From Cryptomeria japonica (taxonomy: Eukaryota; Streptophyta; Pinopsida; Cupressales; Cupressaceae), in the NCBI RefSeq assembly GCF_030272615.1, contig NC_081415.1, positions 190,060,270 through 190,124,269 on the forward strand: a stretch of 64,000 nt of DNA. The letters run 5' to 3'. A model generated the notes under the pieces. That model searched no databases and had not been told where the DNA came from. It worked only from the letters and a program-made list of their open reading frames with translations. Position 1 is the stretch's first letter. Each line of letters opens with the position of its first letter. A program made the translations under genes and the position numbers. This document shows, piece by piece, positions 47,943 through 57,412 of the stretch.

Positions 47943-49766
47943 GATACCATTAAAGTTATCTCCTAACTAATTGATGTAATCATTGATTTGATGGGTGATA
48001 GGTTGGTGTAGCTCCCATACTACTTGTACGTTAGGAAATAGGAAATCATCACAAGACAAGATAAATGTAATGGCTCAATCACAAATGCATTAATTGCAAT
48101 GAATCTATCCTAAGACACACTCAATAGAGACATGAAACAAAAACATTCAAAAGCAAAGATTATGCAAACCATAGGTACGATTTGAATGCTCCTTCATGCG
48201 GCTCCATTGTTCTTCTTTCTTCTTCAAATGGTTTGGTTGTGGATCTCACCTACAAGTGCACACACACAATTGAAAGCAAGATTGACATTGATTATTGATC
48301 AAGAGTACTAGAAGCGTAAATTTGATAGTCTGATTAAGGATTATTAGGATTGCAAAAGTGATTACCAATTAGCTTTGATTGATGAAGATCATCCAATTTA
48401 TAGAAGAATTGGAGAGATGACAAGATTAGCATGATAGTGATTCGAATGGAAATTCAAATCAAGAATAGCAAAATTATGATATGTATATGACAAATTGCTA
48501 TGCAAGGTTTTATGACAATTTATGACAAATTTCTATGCAAGGATTGATTGATTGTCAATTATGACAAATTATGACAAATTTCTATGTCATTTCCATGAAT
48601 TTAGGAGAGAAATAGGAGGAAATTGAAATTAAGAATTAGAAAATTAAGAAATTAGAAAATGAGGAATTAAGAAATTAGGAAATTTGATGAAAATTAGAAA
48701 TTAGGTAAATTAATTAATAACTTATCATTTATTAATTAATTCACAAAGAGGAATAATTAGCCAATTAAATGAACATTTAATTGCAATGAGAAGACTTAGG
48801 ATAAATAAATAATTTATTAATCCTAAAGGAGGAAATGACAAACCAGGTTAAATGATGAAATCACAAAACCCTAGAAGATGAATTAGGTCTTGATGAAAGA
48901 TAATTGACTCGATCATGATTTGATTTTGGATTGATAAATGACCAATGTGATAAATCATTTGATTGATAAATGCGCCAATTGACGAGGAACAATGACAAAT
49001 TGATCCAAATTGACATAATTGAGACAAACAACGATCGATGACAAATCGATCGCAAAATGACAAGATTGACAAGAGGACAAGAATCGATGACAAAATAGAT
49101 TGCAAAACGACAATATTGAAAATGACCACGATCAATGACAAATCGATCGCAAAAGGACAAGATCAAACATGACAACGACCGATGACAAATCAATCGTTAA
49201 GAGGACAAGATTGAAGGATTGATGATAAATCGACAAGATTGATAAGAGGACAATGATCGATAACAAATCGATCACAATATTGATAGGACAAAACCCTAAT
49301 TTGGATTGATGATGTCCAAAATGATGACAAATAAGCACGCACATTGATGCAATAGGATAAAATTGATCAAAATCATGATTGGAGATTGTTGTCGACAAGA
49401 CCAAATTCGAGAGCGAGATAAAGGAAGAATGTAGAAGAATGACACGATGTTCGCAAATGATAAAAACCAAGTACGTGACATAGGAGAAATGTTAATGCGA
49501 TGCAAAAACCTAAAATGAGGCAATGCGTAAATGTTAAAATATGATCCCGCAAGCGTTGACCATTTTTAGGTGTCTACAATAATCATCCATGATATCATTA
49601 AAGTTATCTCCTAACTTCTTGATGTAATCATTGATTTGATGGGTGATAGGTTGCTGTAGCTCCCATACTACTTTACCGACTAAGGGAAAGAACTTCTCAA
49701 AATAGAAAAACATACATACAAGTAGTGAACCGAAATTTAGTGTGTTTTCCGAGTTGTTCTTCTTCG
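47691..49766 (-). repeat. First copy of the 427 bp tandem duplication (interrupted)
   Basis: After removal of the T1 LTR and one 94/95 bp flank this measures 427 bases (47,691-48,024 plus 49,674-49,766), equal to the second copy at 49,766-50,192. Both begin GTTTCATACC and end TTGTTCTTCTTC. As 427 is not a multiple of three, the duplication shifts the ORF frame: the upstream frame ends in a short nonsense tail at 49,697. Confidence 0.85.
48025..49578 (-). repeat. T1 solo LTR inside element N
   Basis: 1,554 bases, TGTACGTTAGG...GTGTCTACA, matching 25,039-26,595. No internal sequence. It is bracketed by direct repeats of 94-95 bases (47,931-48,024/5 and 49,579-49,673) rather than 5 bases. Inside (about 49,010-49,280) is the degenerate GATGACAAATCGATCGCAAA repeat also present in the other copy. 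Short frames within it are not coding. Confidence 0.85.
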
Positions 49767-50899
49767 GTTTCATACCTTAGTTCAGTTGCATGCCTTGGCA
49801 ATGATAGGTAGGCATCAATTTGTTGCTGTGTGATATCATAATCAATTTCATAACCCATTGGTTGCAACGATTGAATCCTTGGTTCAACAACATTTACATA
49901 GCAATAATCAGTGTCGACTTCAAAACATATATTATCCTTGTATTTTTCGACCAGCTGTGGTGGGATCCTGTACCTGTTGTGCATTTTCTCTTGGAATTTG
50001 CTAAAATAATCATCCATGATATCATTAAAGTTATCTCCTAACTTCTTGATGTAATCATTGATTTGATGGGTGATAGGTTGGTGTAGCTCCCATACTACTT
50101 TACCGACTGAGGGAAAGAACTTCTCAAAATAGAAAAACATACAGACAAGTAGTGAACCGAAATTTAGTGTGTTTTCTGAGTTGTTCTTCTTCAGCTTCCT
50201 TATTGTGTTTAGGTTCTCAAATAAGTTCTTTAGTAGCACGTCACATAAGTCTACTTTCATTCCCTTCTTTACTATTTTGTAGGCCAGGTCCACTGCAGCA
50301 CATGGTACACTGTTTTCCCTTGCAGATTGGAAGAAATAGTAACCAATAACTCTGATTGCAAATTTTAGTTCAACATCAGTGACATTATTCAATTTCAGTC
50401 CTCGGTAATCGGATTCTACTCCGGTTAGACTAATTAGCTCCTTTTGTGATATCATTTTCTATGCACGAGCATGATCGTAGATGGGATATCCGGTGATCAG
50501 GTGAATGACTTCCTTCGTGATCTTGAACGGTTGCTCTTGTAGCCACATGAAATCATCATGTAATCTACTCAATACAAACTTAACCCATTGGGGTTTGAAC
50601 ACACAAGGATAGACTAGGGCTTCAGTTAATCCCTTGATTCTGATATGTTCAAATTTACTATCCAGTTTGCCGTCAGTGCACAGTTCATCATATGTGTCAC
50701 TAATCTCTACATGACCGAGTTCCTTAACACGGCACTTGGTAAAGAATTTGACATCTTCTACCAATACAACTCGATCCAAGATGAGTGAAAATGCAGTTTT
50801 ATCATCTGGTCCTGAGACAACTTTAGGAGTTAGGGAATACTTCAGAGATGGTTTCTCCACATTTTGGACAACTACAAGGTCTTGGATCCTGGGCGCCAT
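49766..50899 (-). pseudogene. Element N novel ORF, N-terminal part
   Basis: ATG at 50,899 in a good context (ACCATGGCGCCC on the minus strand). Blocks: MAPRIQDLVVVQNVEKPSLK, DDKTAFSLILDRVVLVED, LVYPCVFKPQWVKFVLSRLH, WLQEQPFKITKEVIHLITGYP, one TAG at 50,459, then MISQKELISLTGVESDYRGL, AIRVIGYYFFQSARENSVPC and NFGSLLVCMFFYFEKFFPSV, ending in the duplicated segment. The pattern 'W..PF.I..E.IH.ITG.P' reminds me of ORFs in other plant elements, but I cannot name a domain. Without the later insertions the whole ORF would be about 1,120 codons. Confidence 0.65.
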
Positions 50900-51398
50900 G
50901 GTAGATCTCGAGTAAAATTTGATAGGTTATCCTTAGGGTTTACAAGTGACTTACTCTTCACACTCGATAGACACTAGTAATTTGACTAGATCAGAAACCG
51001 GCTAAATAGTGTGAATAGATTGATGTAAATACCTCGAATATTTGATCTGAATGAAGTTTGATCACTTGATTCACTCTGCTCTACTTCTCGAAAACTTGGG
51101 TGAATGATAATGATCATGAAAACACTTTTAAGTACTCAAAAATACCTTATCGTGCTCCATGCAAGTTAGGTCAAGATATTAAATGCACTCGGTTCACCTT
51201 TTACTGATTTACTACATTTTCTGTTCTCCTTGAGTACCCAACTTTGCTCTGTTAACCGACTTGACAGGTTTCCTGTATAGTATGCAAACTGACTAATTGC
51301 ATCTTAACTATGCAGATTTTGAATTCTTGTTCATAATAAAATAGGAACTGTTATGATTTAACTTTTAAAGAATGCAGTCCCTTCATACCTTTTCTTGA
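50900..51398 (-). other. Element N spacer between gag and novel ORF
   Basis: About 500 bases without a frame. It would be the leader of the second ORF if that is made from its own transcript, or an internal spacer on a dicistronic RNA. No clear TATA box or splice pair was seen. Confidence 0.4.
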
Positions 51399-52730
51399 CT
51401 AATTTGAAATAGGTGCACCTAACTCGGTAGGTAAGGTGCTTTCTTCATCAGACATAATTTCTTTCTTTTTCCAAATCATCTTGAATTTTTCTTTTATCTC
51501 CTCAGTGTCTCTTCTCAGTTGATCTCTACAATCTCCAGCTAAATGTCCAGCTTTCTGACAATGAAAACATGTCATACCGGGATTTCTCCATGATCTCCGG
51601 TTGTTCATTCCAAACCTTATAAAACAGTTGGCACTTAAATGTCCATATCTTCCACAACATTTGCACCATATCCTTGTATTGTAATCCCATGGTACTACTG
51701 CATATTGTCGGTAAGGATCCGTGTGAGTTCGGTAACGTCTAGTGTTTGCTCGATGTGGATACTTCATGTAGTTATTTTTCTTAAACCAGCACTTCTCGGT
51801 GCTATGTCCATATCTATTGCAGTTTTTACAAAACCCTTTGAATTTTGCCTTATAATGGTTGTTAATAGACTCTGTCCTACATTGATTAGGTATGTGACAA
51901 TATCCATTGGACTTAGAGATATTCGGTTGCTTACCTTTTGTAATCTAGCATATGTTGGCAGTATGACCCTGATTTTCACAGTAGTAGCAAATAGGCTTCT
52001 TCCTTTTGATGTTATTCCTTTTTCCAGCTTGTTTTGATGATTCTCCTCTCTCGGTAGTATGAATTCCTTTCTCGGTAGAGTATTTTCCTTTGTAACTGAG
52101 TCCTCCATCTTTGTAGAGTCTTCTTGTATTCAGTTGCTCATCCAACATCTTTGATGCTTCATAATTTTTCTCCAATGATTTTTTGGATTTCTTTTCTGTT
52201 TCAAGTTCACCAGTCAACCTTGATACTTCAAGTTTCAATGATTTATTTTCATCATTCTTCAGAATTGCTTCATGATGTGCATAACCTAGTTGATCTATCA
52301 TATTTTGTTGAATACCAGTTAACCTTATGATTTCATCATCCTTATTAGATACTAGAGCTTCAAATTGTTGTTTCTCTCTTTGTAGATCTCTTGCTTTATC
52401 CTCAGCTATCCTTAATGCATCTAGATTTTCAGTCATTTGTGTATTGAAATGTTCATGTTCTCTTTTCATTGCTTTTAGTTGATCAACCAATGCTTTGATC
52501 TTTTCTTTCAACATTCCAATCATTTCTTCAGTTTCTTTAGATATACTATTCTCAGATGATGTCTCAATTTGTTCCACTAGCTCTTGAGAATCCTGCAAGT
52601 CATCAGATAATCTTCTCCTTACTTTCAGAGATTTTTGCATTTGCCTCTGCATGTCTGCAATCACTTGATTTGCATTATCCAACTCTTCTTGAAGATGCAC
52701 AATCCTCCGAGATTGTTTGTAGCCTTCCAT
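51399..52730 (-). pseudogene. Element N gag: coiled coil and zinc-knuckle array
   Basis: Starts at ATG 52,730 (MEGYKQSRRIVHLQEELDNA). Residues ~10-230 form a long coiled coil (EEMIGMLKEKIKALVDQLKA, SLKLEVSRLTGELETEKKSK). Then a basic linker and knuckles: CYYCENQGHTANIC (about 51,950-51,990), CKNCNRYGHSTEKC (about 51,790-51,835), CKCCGRYGHLSANC (about 51,625-51,665) and CFHCQKAGHLAGDC (51,535-51,577), plus a fainter one near 51,890. A TAG at 51,945 and a frame change split it. The copia capsid (UBN2) domain is absent or unrecognisable. The layout parallels the C-terminal gag of element S. Confidence 0.75.
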
Positions 52731-52778
52731 TGCTAAGATCTTTCTCTTTAGGTTGTTAAACCCTTTTTCAAGATTCAA

Positions 52779-52790
52779 GCTCTGATACCA
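52779..52790 (-). other. Element N primer-binding site
   Basis: Minus strand TGGTATCAGAGC, two bases from the LTR end; initiator methionine tRNA type. It shows that N is copia-like despite having no pol. Confidence 0.9.
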
Positions 52791-52792
52791 AT

Positions 52793-53981
52793 TGTTAGGC
52801 CCAATATAGAAAGCTAATGTACTGAGAGGGGAGGAGTGAATCAGTACTCCAAAACTTTTCTCTGATAATAACCTTACTGTTATGCATAAAAAGAATAGCG
52901 CAGTAACATAAAATAAAACTATAATCAACAGATAACAATCATACATGATTCACTCCATAACACATATATTTTGGTCACGCAAAAACTCTTGGTTAGAGAG
53001 AAAAACTGCAGTGGGGATGGCACCCACAACTTCACTACTGCAATAATAAAGAATGCTCGGTTAGAGCTACATTTAGCTATTTCTGATAGCTTACCCTGTT
53101 AGGAGTATTACGATCTGTACCTTACTAAAGGATTTTTACAACACTATATAAGTGTAGCACCTAGTTAAAGGATTTACAATTTATAGACTTGGTTAGAGTC
53201 TTTTACCCTGTTAAAGGTTTCTCTTACAACTTCAAAATATTTCAATATAATCTTTACAAATATCTGTAGCTTTACATTTGAAATGCTAAAGCAGATTCTA
53301 TGTGCTCTGAATAAGATTACCTAGCTTGTAGCATACCTCGGTAACCCATAATGAAACTCGATAAACCCTTCTGTTTACTCTGTTCTTCGACTGTTCACTG
53401 ATAACCTTCTCGGTGACCTCTCTGTGTCTCTGTAAAAGTCTTCCTTCATGCATACACATTTCTATCTCATTGTATCTCATATCACATCATGTCATCTCAT
53501 CTTTCTAACCCTAGAATCATGATGTATATATAGATCTCTTACAGCGGTGATCTGATTCATTGCTTTGATCTTACAAAAAGATTCTTCGAATGAATAACTA
53601 AACAAAATATCTCATAGGTTAGATTGGCCTTGTAATCATACACAATCTCCTAATGCAATTCCCAATACAAAAATGGTTAGATGTGCCTCGATATTGTAAC
53701 ACATTTTCATGTGCATGTCCAGGTTCAATGTATCTAGTAAAATGTTTCACTCAATGAATATCAACTCAGTGAGTTAACTTTACCACTCGGTAGCCATGAA
53801 ACTTTACTCAGTAAACAACTCAATGAATACTGTGTTCTGTGACTACTTTCTTCAGTAACCGACTAGACTGTTCATACCGACTTCTGTATGTGTACCGACT
53901 GCATGATTTGGTAATACTAACCGACTAGAATATAGTATGACTTTGGATATGAAACTAATGGCAATTTGATAAGTAGTAACA
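52793..53981 (-). repeat. Element N 5' LTR (right copy)
   Basis: 1,189 bases matching the left copy, ending GTAGTAACA before the second CTATA. Confidence 0.9.
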
Positions 53982-54450
53982 CTATATGCATTTGGGAGTG
54001 AATATCCTATTTCTGCAATGTTATGTCAGCAAAATAATGAAGGTTTAGAACAACTAGTTGCTTTCTTTAGCCATATTTTGCATGATTATGAGACTAGATA
54101 CTTATTTGTAGAAAAACATGTGTTAGTAGTAATAAGAAGCCTTAAGAAATTCAGGCACATGCTCTCTAACATTAAGATTTAGCTTATGGTTGCTCATCAT
54201 ACAGTGAAATAGTTTTTTTCAACAAAGGCATAAATGACAAAAGGGTGGGTTGGATTACTAAGGCAATGTAATATGACATGTCTATCAAGGTAACCAAGCT
54301 AGTTAGAAGAAAGGGTTTATGTGAACAACTTGCTAGAAGTACAGAAAATAGTAAAGAAGAGGAGCTGTATGCGAGAAAAGTGGGTCAATAGAACTCAATA
54401 TATGAAAAATGTTTCAAAAAGACTTGTCCACACACACACAGAGGACTTCT
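53982..54450 (+). pseudogene. Element A RNase H, continued after element N
   Basis: Begins with the second CTATA copy and continues the frame broken at 43,880: AFGSEYPISAMLCQQNNEG, LVAFFSHILHDYETRYLFVE and KHVLVVIRSLKKFRHML, which is the ordinary gypsy RNase H after RT. After a stop and shift come ITKAM.YD..IKVTKLVRRK and GLCEQLARSTEN, the connector toward integrase. No integrase follows, so A is truncated here, at or before the LTR of element C. Confidence 0.8.
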
Positions 54451-54584
54451 TGGTGCAAGCTATGGAGTCATGAAGTATAACTCATCTTCCCAAGGTGGGT
54501 CCCATGGTTCTCTATCTTACAATGTCCCTCAAACCAATGTTTTTGCTCTTAGATCACTGAGCAAAATGGTTTAGGGATGGCAAA
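54451..54584. other. Junction stretch between elements A and C
   Basis: Short unassigned sequence. It could be the last of element A or the outermost part of the element C LTR; the true LTR edge is uncertain. Confidence 0.3.
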
Positions 54585-55857
54585 TGTAAGAACGAGGGAT
54601 GCTTTGATAGATTTTAGAATGAAATGCATCCTAAGCTATGCATGATCTTAGAAATGCAATAAACTAGATGATAAGATGACAAGGTTAGTATGAGTACTAT
54701 CCTAACATGATATATTAGTCTATGATTGAGCTAAATGATAAAGAAAATATTCTAAACATGCATATTTAGACTAATTCCTGATTTCAAAGAAGCTAAAATG
54801 ATGAGCATAAAAATGATATATGAAAGCTTGAATGTATTTGAGCATAAGTGTGATACTACAAATTTGGAGGATGATCTAAAATGGAGGAATGAGAGCTCTA
54901 TTTATAGCAAAAATAGGGCAATGGATGGTCAGGATTGAAAGAGTTGATCAAGGGTTGAGTTTGAAAGTTGGGGTTCCATGTTTGCAATTTGCACCAATGA
55001 AATGGTGACAAGTGTCAACATAGGGTTGGGTTGAGAGAAGGGGTTGGAGGCATTAAATGCCTGAGAAGACCTTATGGTTATCTAGAAGGTAAGGGTCAAG
55101 CCTAAATTAAGATTACCCATTGGATTAAGAGTTAATCCAAGGATAAACCCTTGTGCAAATAATTAAGAGATAATCATGGTCAAAGCATTAAAGGCCTAAT
55201 GAGACCCTTGGGTTGGATGAAGGTTGAGGTAAAAGAAATGATTTAACCATGTAAGAGGGTTTGAGTTAACCATTAATGGTTATTGAAGACTTTGGGGAAT
55301 TAAGTGGTTGAAGACTTGAAGCCTTTAATGGTTATCAAAGACTTTGAGGATTTTAGTGGTTGAAGGCTTGAAGCCTTTAATGGTTATCAAAGACTTTGAG
55401 GATTTTAGAAGTGACCTCCCCTTGCTTAGGGATGTGACCAAGTTTAGAAGATGGGTTAGGCTAATTAGAATCGATTAGAAGAGTCTAGAAGGGATTAGAA
55501 AGGGGTTTAGGAAGGCAAGTGGGAGATGTAGGATTTTGCAAGTGGATGGAGGGATAATAGGATTTAATTGAATTAAATGATTTAATTCAATTTGATTGCA
55601 ATTTGGGGAAATTAAATAAATTAGATTTATTCAATTTAGGATAACTATTTAATTAAATTTGAATTTAATTAAAAGTGGATAGGGGGAATTTAATTGAATA
55701 AAATGATTTATTCATTAAATGGTATAGTGAATTTAATTGAGTAATTTACTTAATTAAATAGAGGAATGCAGGTAATTTAATTAAATTGGATTTAATTAAA
55801 TATAGAAATGAACATAAAATATTCATTTAGGAATATGGTCATTTTTATATGTCTACA
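54585..55857 (-). repeat. Element C 3' LTR
   Basis: The right edge is clear: ...ATATGTCTACA at 55,857, the same terminus type as T1, preceded (minus strand) by the purine tract CAAAGAGGGGCAAAA. The left edge, TGTAAGAACG at 54,585, is the best TG/CA fit but has no second copy to confirm it. The interior has a repeated TTTAATGGTTATCAAAGACT phrase (about 55,275-55,400) and AT-rich TTTAATTAAAT runs (55,560-55,830). Confidence 0.6.
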
Positions 55858-56220
55858 TTTTGCCCCTCTTTGAAGTGATGTGTGTGCACATGTTATTTCA
55901 AAGAAAATGATGTGTTATCATGATTTATGATCAAATGCCTCTTTGTGTCGCTATTTTGATTTGCAAGTCGTGCCCCAGATTTGATTTGATGCGTGATGCC
56001 CCAGATTTGATATTTGATGGTGATGCCCCCTCGAGAGATGAATCAATATTGTAAAAAATTTTGATTTGATTTGATGAGTTGTGTGTGATGTGTAGGATTT
56101 CATCTATGTGAAAGGTGGGTAAATTGATTCATCTCCCGATAATGTACATTGTGTAGGGTATAGGGGAGATCGCGACCATATTACACATCTGTTTGGCTAA
56201 CCCTAATTTCAGTTTCCTCC

Positions 56221-56228
56221 TATAAAAG
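56221..56228 (+). promoter_or_regulatory. TATA box for the antisense gene of element C
   Basis: TATAAAAGGGG in a CTCC surround, followed ~140 bases later by an ATG (56,366) and a perfect splice-donor-like CA/GTAAGT at 56,377. It is on the strand opposite to pol, upstream of the plant-mobile-domain sequence. The promoter role is inferred. Confidence 0.55.
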
Positions 56229-56376
56229 GGGAAAATAGCTTTGATTTGATTCATTTGTGCCTTGTTGACTTTGGAGAAAGAGAATTTGGTTTGAAGAGAA
56301 AATACCTATTCCGTATTCCAGACATCGTTTTGAGCGCATTCGGAGGTACCGAAGACCTGCAGCGTATGGACCACCA

Positions 56377-57412
56377 GTAAGTCAACATTTTTTACCGTCT
56401 TTTGATTTTTGATTTGGACATTTTTAGTCATTTTTTTATTTTTAAAACTCGGTTTTAGCGTTTTAGCGCATCAAAGTCATAGATTAGCTCATATGAAGCT
56501 TTAAGTAGCGCATCAAGTCTATTTTAGGGGTGCGTCCGAAATAAAATAGGGTAGCGCATAGACGCAGAATAGCGCATGGCGAGAGTCAGGTAGCGCGTCA
56601 GGTCAGCAGGTTAGTGCATAGTGTTAACATAGCGCAGAGGGGTCACAGGGGTTCGCATGGGTAAGGGGGTTTAGCACATAGGGATAACCTAGTGCATATG
56701 GTCAAACAGGTAGCGCCCGGGAGGTATAGATTAGCGCGTGGGTAGGTTTTAGCGCATAGGGTGGATTAGGTGGCACATGGGGAGAAGGATTTAGCGCATA
56801 GAGTCAGTCTAGCGCATAGGGTAAACAGATTAGCACGTAGGAAAGACAGCCTAGCGCGTGGGTGAATTTTAGCGCAGCGGGAGTCTGGTTTAGCACATCT
56901 GAAAAAATCTTGCAAGATGAGGTGGTTTGTAAATTTGTTGTGTCTGTCTGTCATGATTTTATGGATTTGTCCACTGTGAGTGTCGATATAATTGGTTTTG
57001 ATTTGCGATATTTCAAGTTATGTATAGATATCAATGTGGTGTTTTGATCAAAATATGATTTATTTGCGTACCCTATTTTAAGTTCAATGTGTGAAGCCTG
57101 ATTTGTGTTACAAGCTGATATGGGTTGGAAACTTGAGTTGTGTTAAAAGCTGATGTGGGTGGGAAACTTGAGTTGTGTTACAAGTTGATGTGATTGTGGA
57201 GACTTGAGTTGTGTTACAAGTTTTGATATGGTTTTTGATAACTTGAATTGCTTTACAAGTTGATATGAAATGATAGGATTTTGAACTTGATGTAGATGAG
57301 CAAATTGTTTCATATTGTTGATGTGAGTTTGATTTCGATATCTGTGTTTTGATGTGGAAACTGATATTGGATTTGTTTTGTTTGTTGACAAGAGTGATTG
57401 GGTGTGGAGCAG
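56377..57412 (+). other. Candidate intron of the antisense gene, with two tandem repeats
   Basis: Donor GTAAGT at 56,377; acceptors at about 57,392 or 57,412 (GACAAG, GAGCAG) precede the first recognisable protein sequence. I could not find a pair that keeps frame from ATG 56,366, so the exact splice is open. Inside are ~20 copies of a degenerate TAGCGCATAGG motif (56,445-56,900) and five units of ~36 bases (57,098-57,265, GAGTTGTGTTACAAG). Confidence 0.45.

Larger units (their letters stand above)
43881..53981 (-). mobile_element. Element N: copia-type element with gag and a large novel ORF, no pol
   Basis: Complete 10.1 kb insertion on the minus strand: LTRs 43,881-45,076 and 52,793-53,981, TSD CTATA, a copia PBS (52,779-52,790) and polypurine tract. 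In element orientation it encodes a gag with a coiled coil and four to five zinc knuckles, then a large ORF of unknown function. No protease, integrase, RT or RNase H sequence is visible, so it must have moved with enzymes from elsewhere. It has received a T1 LTR (48,025-49,578) and a 427 bp tandem duplication. Confidence 0.85.

Noticed and set aside
54420-54445. CACACACACACA microsatellite near 54,431
   Set aside because: Too short to be informative.
56766-56954. Repeated CAK/CAR peptide pattern on the minus strand
   Set aside because: Translation of the TAGCGCA motif cluster; a by-product of the DNA repeat.
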